A stretch of 64,000 nucleotides of DNA from Alligator mississippiensis (Eukaryota > Chordata > Crocodylia > Alligatoridae). Of this stretch, positions 44,331-56,717 are shown one piece after another (within the stretch, counting starts at the first letter, position 1; every line of letters starts with the position of its first letter). The stretch spans positions 36,625,832 to 36,689,831 of the forward strand of contig NC_081830.1 in the NCBI RefSeq assembly GCF_030867095.1, in the 5' to 3' direction. The position numbers were made by a program, and so were the translations under genes. Under the pieces are notes generated by a model. It ran no database searches and had not been told where the DNA came from. It saw only the letters and a program-made list of their open reading frames with translations.

Positions 44331-47040
44331 TGTTTAAAACAATAAAGAAAAAAAAAAACATTCCCACACTTCTATAACAAAAGTCTTTCATTTTAAAAAT
44401 GGCAGATTCACTATTTTGCCATTTTCTTAAAAAGTTACCCCAACTTGAATTTATTGACTTCAACCCAAATTCACAAACAGGCCCACAATACCATTATTCA
44501 ACTAATGTATTGTTTATTAGGAGTTGAAAAAATTCGTCCTGTGGTAATACCAATAGAAACAATCATGCTAGTATGACTGTGTATACCTTAGAGGCTGCAC
44601 ACACTTAACTCTATCAGATCCTCAGAGATTAAATCTGTATAAAACCATGAGGATACCACCTTTTAGACGAGCCAGTGCTTGATGAAATTTTAAATATCCT
44701 GATTTATGCTAAATACCCAAGCTCCTGTGGAAAGTGCAGCAAATGGTTATAAGCCAAGAGATAGACATTTGCTACATGCATATGTTAAAACAAGTTGTCA
44801 CCATAATATATAGACAGTGGATGCCTTAGCCAGCTGACAGATGCCATTTTACTGGTATCCCTACTCAGTAGAGGACTGAAAATAATTATAGCTGGCAGTG
44901 CAAATCCATGCAGTAGACAGGCAGGGGACTTTCCAAGGTGTAAATGAAGCTATTACATTTTTTAACTTGATTTATAACTTTGAAAGTCTCCTGCCTGTCT
45001 GATGCTCCACACAAGCTACATTACATCTCACTTAGGAGAAAAACCTTTCCAGTGTGGTCTTTAAAAAGCAGCTTCTTGTTAATGCTTTAAAAAATATATT
45101 TATCACCCCAAATAGATTTACTTTTTTACATCATGACGTTTCCCCATAAGGCATCTTAAAAATGAAGAACCGTGTTCCTGAAAAACAATCAGCATTCTTT
45201 TTGCTCACTATGTGGACAGGTGTTGATTTTAGATACTGAGTTAGCACAAGTGCATTTGCTCAGCATAAGTGACTCCACCATACAGCTTCACGGATATATG
45301 AAAATGCCAGATAGTGGGTTAAAATACAAACTACAAGCTGTCCCAATAAACATTCTATATTGATGCACAGGCCACAATACAGTTGAAAGTTATAAATATC
45401 CCTCATCTTCTGCCAGAGAAATATAAAGAGAAAGAGTTATTAAAAAAAAAAAAAAACTTGAGAGAGAGAAAAGCCAACAACCGTGCAGCAAGCTTTCTGC
45501 ACTGCACTCATGTCCCTCTTCCTTTCATCAGAAGATGGGGCTGGGCAAATTCATCTGGATAAAACAAAAAATGATCCGACCCTCAAGATCCTTTTTGCTA
45601 TAGGCTTTTCAAAACATGGGATTTTCTCAACTTAGCTCCCATGCTTGCCAGTTTTGGGATGAGGTATTTCTGCTGCTAGAAAAGCAGCCAAAGAGTACTT
45701 AGCCAAAACTGGGGAAGTGCTGGAAATCTCAAGAGGATGCCCAGCCTCAAGCCTTTCAGCTCAGTTTCCAAACCAAAATAGTTCAGAAACATTTGGCTGA
45801 TGATTTGCTTAGCTATACAATCTACTGAGATTTTGAAAGCTGTCCAAAGGGGCCCTGCTTGCTACCCAGTAGAGGACTTGTGTTTCCACAAGGATAAAAA
45901 ACCTGAACAGGATTTCCCTGCTGTACTTTTCCTAAACAGACTCTGCATTGCACACATTGAAATCAGATTTGAACAGGTCCTGGCACCTTCCCAATAACCA
46001 CTGGGCATCAGTTTGTTTGATGCACTGTCCTCTAGTCACTGGCAAGTCCATAAAGCTTCACAGTCCTTGCATATCAGAAACATATAATTGAACTAGGCAC
46101 TTCACTGATTTCCACTAAGATATGGTTTAGTATAGTATCCCATCAGCCTTCATACCACTTACAAATAACACTACAATCCTATAGCCCATGACTGGAGACC
46201 ATTACCAGAAGAGATTTTTTTTACATTGTACTTGGATTCAACACGGTGCGTGGCATTTTGTTCAAGATTGGAATAAAAGGGGTGATGATAGGTTCAGATT
46301 GGGTAGAGGCACAATTGTGTGCATGGATCCTGCTTCCAAGAAAGGCAAATCCCTCAGTGTTTAGAGCCCCCAATTCACAAATGAAATTTATCCACATCTC
46401 AATTATTTTTTCTCTAGTGCCCTTTTTTTTTGTTTCCATTCAGTGGGTTAACTAAAATAAATAGCAGCAAGGTCTGGTCCATTGAAAAAACCCTTGAATG
46501 CAAGAGCATGGACCCCACTCTAGTTCAGTGCTACAGCTACTTGACAGGACAACTAATAAGTTACTCAGCTACAATCATACCTTGGTGATCGTGGGTGAAG
46601 GTGTTTGCCTCTGAATAATCAGCAACTAGTTTGTTTATTCACCCAGTATGCACCAGCTAAGTTCTGCAGATAGTGCCACCACCACCCATGCCCAGCAACA
46701 TATTTTCTTCCCCTAAAGAGCTTCCCTTGGCATGAAAAAAAAATGATACCATCCAGAAATTCTGCCAACAGGTGTATCATTCATAGCTGTACTTTTTTTT
46801 TTTTTCCTCTCAGTGATAGATTTCATTCATGAACTGCAGGCCTGTCCCTCCAAAGAAATGCACTCCCCTTATAGATCCCCTTGCACTGTAGCATACCATG
46901 CTAGCTGGGGCTAAGTTACAGGACCTTTGATCTGGTTTTGTACATTTCCCATAGGGCTTCATTCTAACCTTTGGGATCAACCCTGCCAGGTGATGAGCAT
47001 GCTGGCCTCAAACCAGCAAGACACTTTAGCATGTGCTTAA
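44331..47040. other. Intergenic, no gene seen
   Basis: Unique-looking, mostly AT-rich DNA. No exon or element end is recognised in 2.7 kb. Confidence 0.4.
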
Positions 47041-47445
47041 CTATTTATATGCAACCCTTCCCAAGAAAGGTTCAGGGCAGCTTACAATAAGCAGATAACA
47101 TTGAAGACAGATACCTAAACAATATCCCAACTTAGTCTGGCTTGCTAATTGCCTGCCCAGGCTCCTACAAGATAGCCAGGCTCAGGACCCAGTGGGCCAC
47201 AAGGGGGATAGAGACCCAGAGCTGAGGAGTGCCTACTGAGAACAACCTCCAACCTGATTTCACCAAGCAAACTTAGCCAACGGGGTATTTGCAAGAGGTA
47301 GCTCTTAGTTAACTTTAGGGATTAAGACAGAGCATAAGAGAAAAGGTAGTCCCATAATTATGTAGGAGCCAGGCTGTTTAAGGCTTTATAGGTCAAAACC
47401 AGCTCTTTGAATTGTGTCTGAAAGTGCATCCTGTCTAAGTTAAAT
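47041..47445 (-). mobile_element. Decayed LINE 3' region, L2/CR1-related
   Basis: On the minus strand QFKELVLTYKALNSLAPT (about 47420-47365) matches the YKALNGLAP block near the C-terminus of L2/Rex-type LINE ORF2 proteins. The low-coordinate end reads taagctgccctgaacctttc then ttgggaagggttgcatataa, the kind of 3' end found on old reptile LINEs. No frame is intact. Confidence 0.5.
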
Positions 47446-50400
47446 CACATGTTTTAACAATGTATGCGAAGGTAATGCTGGTTAGGAATTTTCCAATAAA
47501 ATGTAGTTTCTGCAAAATCCAACTCTTCTGCAGAAATATTTTGATTTTGCTAATTTTTTTTTCAATTTTCCTTGTAAGAATATAAACAAAACAGTTTCTT
47601 TCATGTCTGTTCAATGTTAAGTGGCATTTGCCAATGGTATTGCATTAAGTCGCAGAAGCTGCAGTTTGAACGTTTCATGCCTTCACTTTCTTGCATGGGC
47701 TAGGCACTTTGGCTAGCTGACAACACCCATACAGCACTGTGATCTACCCACAGACTGAGTTCTGTGCTACACAATGGGACTCGCATAATAACTGTATAAT
47801 ATGAAGATATGTTCTGGCCCGGGAGTCTGGCAGACAAGTAGAGAACAAGGCAGCATACCCTTGAAGAGCACCACTGGGAAATCTATGTCAGCGTTGAACT
47901 CATGGGATTGAAATGGTTTTATTCAGAACAGCCAAAAATATTGCTTCAATCAATGAATGAAATATTTCAACATTTCTAAATAGAATTTTCATTCAATGAG
48001 AAACTGATGTTTCGACCCCTCCCTCTCTCCCTCCTCCAATTTGGGAAGAAAAACAATTCATAAAAATATCACAAGTGCTCATGAAATTCTGACTTCAGTT
48101 CACTCTCAGCTCTGCTGAAGTAACGTGTGTAGCTAGGTGGGGTCTGGAACAATAAGCATCTCAGAATAAAGCCCATGGCAATACATTTATATTGAGTGAA
48201 AGACACCTGAATACTGACATATGCAGAATCCAAGAACTAGAATGTTTTAAAAGGGATACAAGTTACTTAATTTCTAAGTGTGACTTGCTGTTTGTTGGCA
48301 CAACAGACCCCTTGTTCACCTGTAGGAGGGGAAGAGGGCCTGTTTTTAACTCAGTGATTTTAAAATATGCCAGATAGCATCAGTCACATGCACACAAGAC
48401 TGTCCATGTTAGCCCTAATCACATCAACACCCATACCTCAAACTCAGTGTTGCAAAGATGTCTGATGTGGCAGTCTGCTACACACCCCCTTCCCACAGTG
48501 ACTATGCCACTTCCATGCCCCACCTCATCCACCCACTCCCACTGCGCAACCACTAACTCCCAAAATGAAGCCAGGCAGTTGCATTTTCGCAATGCTAAGC
48601 ACATGTCCAGTGCCACTCCTAGGCTCTCCATCCTGGATGATCTTATTAGCATGCACTTGAGTGCCCCTTAGGCAGCTGCATTGCTTCCTTTTTGAGATGT
48701 GGCCTATGTTGACTCTGGATTTAGGACCCAGAGGCTTATTCCATCCTCAGACCGAGCATGACCTTTCCATTCGACAATAGGCAAATTTATTGATACACAG
48801 TGATAACAGAAAAGAAGCAATACAAACAATCAAGCAATTCTATATATGTACCAAAGCCTAGGGCTGTCATCAGAGTCAAAGTGCAGCTGGCCAGGACACA
48901 GGCTCCACTCTGAGGCTCTCTCTGAGCCTGGAGGTGAGATGCGAAGGCCCACCCCCCACCCCCCAAGGGGATGGATGAGACAGGCTAGCGATATGCCCTC
49001 TGTCCATGGTGGCCTCGGGGACACTTCCTGCGGGATGGGGAGGGACCCAGGTGGAGAATGAAAAGGAGGGATATGAGAGTAATAAAGGGTCGCTCCCTGT
49101 CTCTGCTTTCGTATTCTCCTTCCCTCCTGATGACTTCATCCATGGCTATCGCTGGTTGGTTGTCTCTGTGGTCACACATCCACATAGCTTATCACATGCA
49201 CACAGTAATTTGGTCTTTCCAGGCCTTCTCCTAATTTGGTCTATTCCCCCAAAACCAGGACTCAGGCCCCCCTGCTCTGGGGCCTTGTTGCTAGTGTCAC
49301 TTTATCTTGTGTTATGGGACAGTATGGTATATGCTCCCAGTTCCCAGACTGTTTTCTGGACTCCATGTCCTTGTTGTGTTAGATAACCTGTCTGCCTTGA
49401 AGGCTGTGATCTCGTATTATGGCATACCCCCTTAATTCTCAGGCTGTGTCTCCATCCATTGGCCTTGCTGTGTTAGACAGCCTGTCTGTCTCCAGGGCTG
49501 CGAGACACTTTGTGTGTGAGACCCAAGCTCTTTATAAATCAATTAACCCCTGCTGCCCATCTTGAATCATTCTAAATACACATATCAATACCTATAACCA
49601 ATTTGCATAAAAGCAAACCTTTAAATACCGTTTAAGCCAACAGCCTACAAGGAGCAGCTTTGCCTCAGGGCTCCTGGGCACAGCACAGAGGCTGCTGCAG
49701 ACATCTTTTGTGAGTCACATACCTCATATGTACCTCAACATCCAGCTACATTTGAGGCTTAGTTGAGCTAAGTGTTTTTTTCAGTATCTCTTGTCAGAAG
49801 GGAAATCAACACAGAAGAACTAGTCTTACAACTTGTCAAATCCAGCGTGCCTCAGACACAAAGGAGCCGTGGATATTTTGGTACAGTCTGTTTTACTGCA
49901 AACTGTGATTCATTAATAAATCGAATGTGGCAATCTGGTTACAAGAAATGATAACATCATCCTCTCTTTTCAAGTGACCAACTGCTGCCAATACATACCA
50001 AGTTACATAAGCAAAGATTGGATTTTTGTTTTTCTTTGACACAATGTCAAAGGAGGAATGACCACAGGCCAATGAGTAAACCAATTTATCCCTAATTTAT
50101 AGAAAAATACAAGCTTATGAGCAGCTATACAATGTGAAATGTTTGCTTCCAAGAGGGCAGTTTTGGACTCAATTCCTATAGATATTAGCAACTTAGAACA
50201 AGAGTTTTAATAAAAATCAGAATTTTCACTTTGGAAAAATACGTAACTATTACATAGTTCATGATGGTCATTCCATTGTGCCAATTTTTGACAGAGGGAG
50301 TAACAAGCCACTGGAAACGCTTACCAAGGAAATGGCAGAGTCATCCATATGTGGAATCTTTTAATCAAGCTTGACTGTCTATTAGAAAGACATCTCTTCT

Positions 50401-51075
50401 CGTTCAACACCAAATTATTGAGCTTGATAAGAAAACATGGGTGAAATTCTATGGCCTAATGTGACCTCTTGCATCACACGGAGTATCATAGTTGCTCCTC
50501 CTACTTTTGAAATCTATGAATCTTTGAATTCTTTCTTTGAGGAGTTCTCTTGCCCTGTGTTAACAAAAAATTTCATTTTCTGTGAAGTCATTTTAAATTT
50601 TTATCTGATCCTTACCTGACTAGTTCCTGATCAGTGTAATCATTTCACTGTCCATTATTTCACATTGTGAATTAATTTATTGATGTTCTTGATCATCTCA
50701 ACGGCACTTGAGACATTCTGTACTTACCAGCTAGTTGGGGAGTTGGTGTTTAAAGCAACCTAGGGGAGTTAGACACATCTTTGATTAAAAATGGTGTATA
50801 CCTTACAGTCCTCTGAAAAATATCATCTTGGGATTTAATATGTCTTGCAAGTAACCATTACCTGGGCAGGGGTCCTTGCCAAGGCAACAGGAGAAAGGAA
50901 CAGAAAAGCAATGGGCACAAGACAGTAGGTCCCACATCATTATTCAGTGCCCAGTGCCATCTTTCAGCCCCCAGCAATACAGACTGATGTGGGAGTTTCG
51001 TGGTGCTGAGGGCTTCGAGCATCCCCTCAAACATCAGGGTGGGTTCCCTCCTTTGGAAGCCACTGAGATATCCGT
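47446..51075. other. Intergenic; one degenerate ~100-bp duplication near 49325-49510
   Basis: cttgttgtgttagataacct then gtctgccttgaaggctgtga at about 49370-49410 is echoed by cttgctgtgttagacagcct then gtctgtctccagggctgcga at about 49463-49503. No host exon is recognised. Confidence 0.4.
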
Positions 51076-51927
51076 TTCATAGAATTATAGAAGTAGGGTC
51101 GGAAGGGACCTTGTAGATCTTCAAGTCCAACCCCCTGCCTCAGCAGGAAGAAAACTGGGCTCAAATGATCCCAAGCCAGGTAGCCATTGAGCCACTTCTT
51201 AAAGACCCCCAGGGTAGGAGCCAGCACCACTTCCCTTGGAAGTTGGTTCCAGATCCTGGCCGCCCCAACTGTGAAGTAGTTCCTACAGATGTCTAATCTA
51301 AACCTACTCTCCAACAACTTGTGGCCATTATTCCTTGTTATCCCAGGGGACGCTAGGGGAAACAAGGTCTCCCCCAAAACCTTCTGGTCCCCCCTAGTGA
51401 GTTTATAGATGGTCACCAGGTCCCCCCTCAGCCTTCTCTTGTGAAGGCTGAACAGGTTCAGGTCCCGTAGCCTCTCAGTGTAGGGTTTGCCCTGCTGTCC
51501 CCAGATCATGTGGGTGGCCCTCCTCTGGACCCTCTCAATGTTGTCCACATCCCTCTTGAAGTGGGGTGCCCAGAACTGGACACAGTACTCCATCTGTGGC
51601 CTGACCAGTGTCGCGTAGAGGGGGAGGATCACCTCCTTGGCCCTACTTGAGATGCACCTGTGGACGCACAATAGGGTCCGGTTAGCCCTGCCAACCATGA
51701 CCTCGCATTGTCGGCCCATGTTCATTTTGGAGTCAATAATGACTCCAAATCCCTTTCTGCCTCCGTGCTCTCAAGAAGGGAGTTTCCCCATCTTATAAGT
51801 GTGCTGCTGGTTACTGCTGCCCAAGTGCAGCACCCTGCACTTGTCCGTATTGAAACGCATCCTGTTTTTGTTAGCCCACCCCTGCAACCTATCCAGGTCT
51901 TTCTGCAGTCTTTCCCTCCCTGTTTGC
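51076..51927 (-). mobile_element. CR1 LINE, 5'-truncated, same subfamily as the copy at 2337
   Basis: Minus strand. The C-terminal ORF2 region is open for over 200 codons: [119 protein letters not shown]. The 3' end is at ttcatagaattatag. The match to the element at 2337-3952 is high, so both are recent. The 5' truncation falls near 51927, just upstream of the DRLQ-like segment. Confidence 0.92.
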
Positions 51928-52714
51928 TGGAGAAGACAGACTGTGGTAGTTTTCTTAATTCCATTTCATCTTGCCTGATTATTTTTCAGCTCCATCAGGT
52001 CAAGCAGAGGTGGTTGGGTCAGTAAACAGCCCCCAAACTGTCACTTGGCTGAGAGGGAAGGATCTTTTTGTGAGGCACTACTAGGGTGAATGAGGTCCAG
52101 GGGATCCTTCAGCCTCTACCACTGAATAGTTTCCCCCTCCATTTTTTTTTCTTCTTTCCAGTCCAACATTAAAGCTTCTGGTACTAGCAGTGCATGCACA
52201 AAGGCTGAGCCATCACATGTGGGCACAGTGCTGAGATGACTGGCACCAGCAGCCAAGACTAACTCTTAAGGAACAGGGCAAGGAGCAGGAAGGCCTGCGT
52301 GCACTGAGGGGAGTGGAGGGAAGAGCAGGTTGGCACCGGCTCCCAGCCCACATGAGGGAGACGGGCTGGTCCACACAGGCTGGAGCAAGGACAAGGCATT
52401 TGGCAGCTGAGGACCTGCATGGAGGAGAAGAAATGCTCTGTTCATGGAGTGCGGTACTCTGGGCCTGTGCCCAAGACACTGCTGCTGTCCACGTCCAAGA
52501 GGCCTAGGCTTGTGTCCTTGATGGCAGCATGTCCTACTGCCCATTCCCTCCCAGCTAGCACAGCTAAGCCACCAAGGACCACTTCTAGCAAATCACTAGC
52601 ATGTGGCCACGTGGGGCTATGCATTTTGAGGCAGTGGAGAGGAAAGGCCTGGGTGCCCTCTCCCCAACCTGTGAGTGGGGCAGGAGATGGGCGGGGCAGC
52701 AAAAATAACCTCAG
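51928..52714. other. Intergenic / AQP12 3'UTR
   Basis: The part next to 52715 is presumably the AQP12 3'UTR (minus strand). I did not find a clear AATAAA. No other gene is recognised. Confidence 0.4.
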
Positions 52715-55700
52715 TCACTCAGCTCTTGGGCGTGCTCGCTGCCGCTCTTCTTGGCTGCTTTCTCCTATCTGTTTGACCACAGCTGCAGGCACAGATACTG
52801 CCTTCACCTTGGGGGTCTTGTATTTGCTTCTCTGGTTGTAAAGCAGATTTTTCTGGAAGAGCCTTGGGATGTTCCCCTGGAACAGGAGCAGGGCTATAAG
52901 CATCCCTGAAAACAATAGGGAGATTAAGCTGCTAACTTTTAACTGCTATTTTATTTCAAACATTTCTTCTTCCCACGCCCAGCATCTAACATACTCCACT
53001 TAGTACTTCTCCTTCTGGGGCCTGATGGCACCCCGCATCCAAATGCCATAGCGCTGCCAAAATGAGGGAAATAAAAGGTAGCCAAAACTATCGGAAGCCC
53101 CAGCCAATAGTGCGTAGTTGAGCTAGAATATGGCTTTAACAGAGATGCACCCCAGCACATTGAATCAGTGAGGCTTGTACCTGAATGGTCAAATAGTACC
53201 AATTTCCTTTTAACAGTGCTACTTGGTGCCCTTCCTGGTTCTTTAACCTGCAGCCTGCAAACAGAAAGCAACAGATGCAGTGCGGCCTTCCTGAATCAAC
53301 AGGCAATGTCCACTGATGATAATGCAGAGGAGTAATCACTACCTCATTTCTAACCCTGTCACCTCTCCCGACTATTTTAGTCTTATTTGCTCCTTGCCCA
53401 GCAAAAAAATGTCTCCCCTCAGCTGAGGTCTGATAGGCAGCACTTCTGTAGACTACTGGGGATATGGCAAAGTTATGGCCAAGTTGATATGGAGAAGAGC
53501 TGGGAAAGACAATGAGCTTCTGCCCTCGAGCTTGCCAATAACAAGAACAGCCAGGCTCTACAATCAATAAAAACTTAAAGATTTGCTTACCACAAGGAGA
53601 CAGCAGTTTCTCTGCTCAACTTTTTTTATTGCCTTCCATGCAAGCTCACTAACATTGCTAATATGCTGAGAGTCTCTCCCCCCCTTCCCCCCACCCCACA
53701 AGTCAGACCCATTCTCTAGTCTGTGCCCCAGTAGAGCCAGGCAGCCATAGCTCCTGTCCGTACAGCATCTTCACTCACCTGTGAGGGGCCCAAGCCAGTA
53801 AACCTGGATGTACTCTTGCAAGGTGTTCCCAGAGCAGTGAAAGGTAACAGCTGTGGCGAGGGCAGGGTTGTAAAAGGCTCCTGTGGAAAGCCCAGCTGTG
53901 GAAGAACAGTACAAAGAGTTGCATTCAGGTTGATTAAAAACATACAATAGAAGACATTCAGCAGCAGGTAGGATCAGGGAAGTTCTGTTTCTATGTAGGC
54001 CTGGAAAGGAAGCACCTCTTCTTGCCTCCCATTCAATGACCTTTCTGAAAGCATTCTGCAGAGGTAGAATTAGGTCAACCTAACTCCACCCCACAGTCCT
54101 ACCTCCCCACATAACCTCCATGTCAAGTAAATGCAAGCTCCCTCCCAGCCTCAAAGGTAGATGGGGCTACACCACCATCAAAGCAGGTCACTCAAGAACC
54201 CTAGCAGCAGCAGACACCTTAAACCACAACCATGTGTTTTACTGTGGGATGAAGTGCAGAACATGAGCCATTTGCAATGGAAAGTGAGGGCGCACCATGT
54301 GTTCATATTAGTGGGGCGTGTTTTATTTGTTCCCATACAGAGCATGTACAATGTAATTGGCCTAAACAGGTCAGAGTGTGAAGGGGCGACTTGATACACA
54401 AGTGTGTACATGGAGAGGAGAGTTCTGCCAGAAGACCACTTCCTAACCAAGCAAGGAACGGCAGAAGAAATACCAGTGCCTGGCAGCTGAACTTAGATCA
54501 ATCAGGTTAGAAATAAGGAGCTGTCTTTTTTCAAAGCAGCTGGAACAGCTTTCCCTAGGGACATAGTAGATGCCCCTCATATGCTGTCTCTAACAAGGTA
54601 CACTCTTCCCCCACAGAAGAGTGGGCTATGCTGGAACCCTCCAGCCTGTACCAAGGGAGTGGAGGAGAGAGTCAGATGAGAGGTCTGGCAGAGGCCAGAT
54701 GGTCAGACTGCAGCAGTCCCTCCTGGTTTTAAAAGTGGATGCATCTCCAAAGTCCTGGATGCCATATTTCCTGGAGACATACGGCATTCAGGAAACTGAC
54801 TGCAACAGTCTTGGATGCAAGGTGATGGCAATGCAAGAACAATGTTAGCTTGTCTGGAGGGAAAGGAGGAAGGAAAAGGGAGAGGTCCTAACTGAGGGTG
54901 GTTGTGCTTTCCAAGGCTTGTTGTTTTGAGTGCAAGCATAAATTTGAATTTCCTGGCTTTCAAAACATTCCTATTTGAATGAATATGCAAATGAATAAAT
55001 TATAGGGGAGAAATCATCATTATAACCTCAAGTCCACCTTAAAGTTTGGTAGCACCTTAAAATTTGTTTTAGCTTTCCAGCTGCTTGTCCATACCACAAC
55101 TGATGGCCAGTAAAACCCTGACTTGCAAGTCCTATAGTGGCTGGGGTCTTCTTTAAAAGCTTAGCTGGTCGTTCCTAGTAGCTCTCATTTTTTGAGTAGG
55201 CAAAAACTGAAGTGAACTTCACCTTAGCTTGGCTTCCTCCAACAGCTTCCACCTTTCACTAATCAAACCCTTCTTGCTGTGGGCTGGGGTTCTCTGTGAA
55301 AAGCTGCGAAGCTCAGAGGGAATGGAGCGTTCTGTGTTAAGACAAAAGGCCACAGATTCAATTCTCTGCTCCAGCCCAGATTTCCTGTGGGATTGATCAC
55401 CAAATTGTATCCTCCTTTGACATTCTGGGACAAGTCACTTAAGTTTTGTGCCTCAGTTCTCTCTCTCTAAAATGGACATAATTAGTACTGACCCGCCTCA
55501 AAGTGGCAGTGCCAATAGGATGCTCAGAGACTACAGCAGTTAGGTGTTATAGAAGAATATGATGATAGATGAATACACATTTTATTAAGTGTTGCACTCT
55601 GTTCTTCTAGACTGCAGGGAGCTTCTCATATGCATACTGGACAGTGCCTTCCACAGAGATTTCTGGGGTTCCAGCAACGCCAGTTTTCACATAGAACAGC

Positions 55701-56543
55701 CCACCTAAGACACTCTTGAATAAAAACATTTAATTGTGGCTAATTGGGTGGTAATGTTGCCATGTGAGCAAACTAGCTGAAAAGACCAATGATGAAGCAA
55801 ACTTAGCTGTTCAGCTAAACATAGTTAAACTCAAGGCTCTCGAGATGACCAGGTGACTCATCACTGCAGCTGAATGAGGCTGTTTCCAGTCTAGTCTATA
55901 CATAAGTGTTATGGAATAATCTAGGAAGACACTCACCTGTGTAAGCCAGAACAGTCACCAGCAGGGCCACAATGGGGACTCTGTACAGCACATGGCTGTG
56001 CTGGAACTTGAGTGCCACAAGGTGGAAAAAGAAAGAGCACCCGCCTTCCACATAGATGCCTTGGGACAAAGAGGTCTGGATGGAGGAACTGCAGTCAAAA
56101 GCCATCAGATTCTGAATGAGGTGCAAATCCGTCAGCTCCCAGGACCAGAAAAGCTTAGTGAAAATCCTACCTGCCTCCATGCCTGCAAACTGAGCCAAAA
56201 TTTTCACAGTGGTAGCCACGAAGGAAGACTCCATGATCAGGAATTCTTGGAGAGAGACCATGGGATTTCCAGAAGCCCCACCAAAAGAGAAACCATGAAC
56301 CAAAAAGAGAAGGAAGAGGAGGGTTAGCGTCACATCAGGGCCAAATCCACCACCCCATGGACCAAGCTCCACCAGCATCCTCAGTTCAAGGCAGCAAGTG
56401 CACAACTGTAATGAGCTGGCCAGTTCTTCGGCAAGACAGCGATACACTCCAAGAGGTATAAATCTCTTGGAAATCTGTCTGACCACCTCGCAAATGGCCA
56501 CTATTGAGACAAAGAAGGCAAAGGAAACATTCAGGCCAGCCAT
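52715..56543 (-). CDS. AQP12: Aquaporin-12 (unorthodox aquaporin), complete in three exons
   Basis: AQP12 is an intracellular channel of the AQP11/12 superaquaporin group; in mammals it is expressed in pancreatic acinar cells. Exons are 56543..55937, 53895..53779 and 52905..52715 (607, 117 and 191 nt). Both introns are phase 1, with GTGAGT donors and ttccacAG and gttttcAG acceptors. Together they encode 304 residues, against 295 or so in human. The start MAGLNVSF matches the family start MAGLNVS, so I prefer it to an upstream in-frame ATG at 56654. Family landmarks are LVELGPWGGGFGPDVTLTLL, then the first NPA box as NPM (residues 93-95; NPT in human) in GASGNPMVSLQEFL. These are followed by FWSWELTDLHLIQNLMA, VALLVTVLAYTAG, a canonical second NPA box (212-214) in FYNPALATAVTF, VYWLGPLTG, and a polar C-tail after QGNIPRLFQKNLLYNQRSKY. 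About six membrane segments are predicted by eye. No disabling change is seen. Intron 1 contains a MIR relic. Confidence 0.95.
55318..55560 (+). mobile_element. MIR/CORE-SINE relic in AQP12 intron 1
   Basis: ccacagattcaattctctgc, then gggacaagtcacttaagttt, tgcctcagttctctctctct and aaaatggacataattagtac follow the MIR consensus order. Orientation is opposite to AQP12. Confidence 0.8.
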
Positions 56544-56615
56544 AGCAAGAGAGATGGATTTAGCAGAAGGAGCTGCCTTGACTGAGAAAAGCAGGTTAAC
56601 CTTTAATGACTCTTC

Positions 56616-56621
56616 TTTATA
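56616..56621 (-). promoter_or_regulatory. AQP12: Putative AQP12 TATA box
   Basis: Minus-strand TATAAA 73-78 bases upstream of the AQP12 ATG, leaving room for a transcription start near 56590 and a 5'UTR of about 45-50 bases. No transcript data are available, so this is positional inference. Confidence 0.4.
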
Positions 56622-56700
56622 AACACACTCAAAAGTGAACGTGGCACAACGCAATAGGCATTGAGTCCGAAAGGCTAAGGGGGGGGGGGGGGGGAAGGGA

Positions 56701-56717
56701 GTGGGAAAATACAGCTG
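56701..56717 (-). promoter_or_regulatory. Putative bipartite E-box/TC-box (PTF1-like) upstream of AQP12
   Basis: Minus strand CAGCTGTATTTTCCCAC: an E-box (CANNTG) followed after 3-4 bases by TTTCCC, about one helical turn centre to centre. That is the composite layout described for the pancreatic acinar factor PTF1. It lies about 80 bases upstream of the putative TATA box. A 16-base C run (coding strand; G run at 56679-56694) lies between them. Confidence 0.35.

Noticed and set aside
55937-56654. Upstream in-frame ATG at 56654 as the AQP12 start
   Set aside because: The family start MAGLNVS begins at 56543; the extra 37 codons resemble nothing in the family and would overlap the putative TATA box.
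56679-56694. G run as an assembly artefact
   Set aside because: It cannot be decided from sequence alone. Similar G runs occur at 16592 and 24255, so it may be real; recorded as a minor finding.
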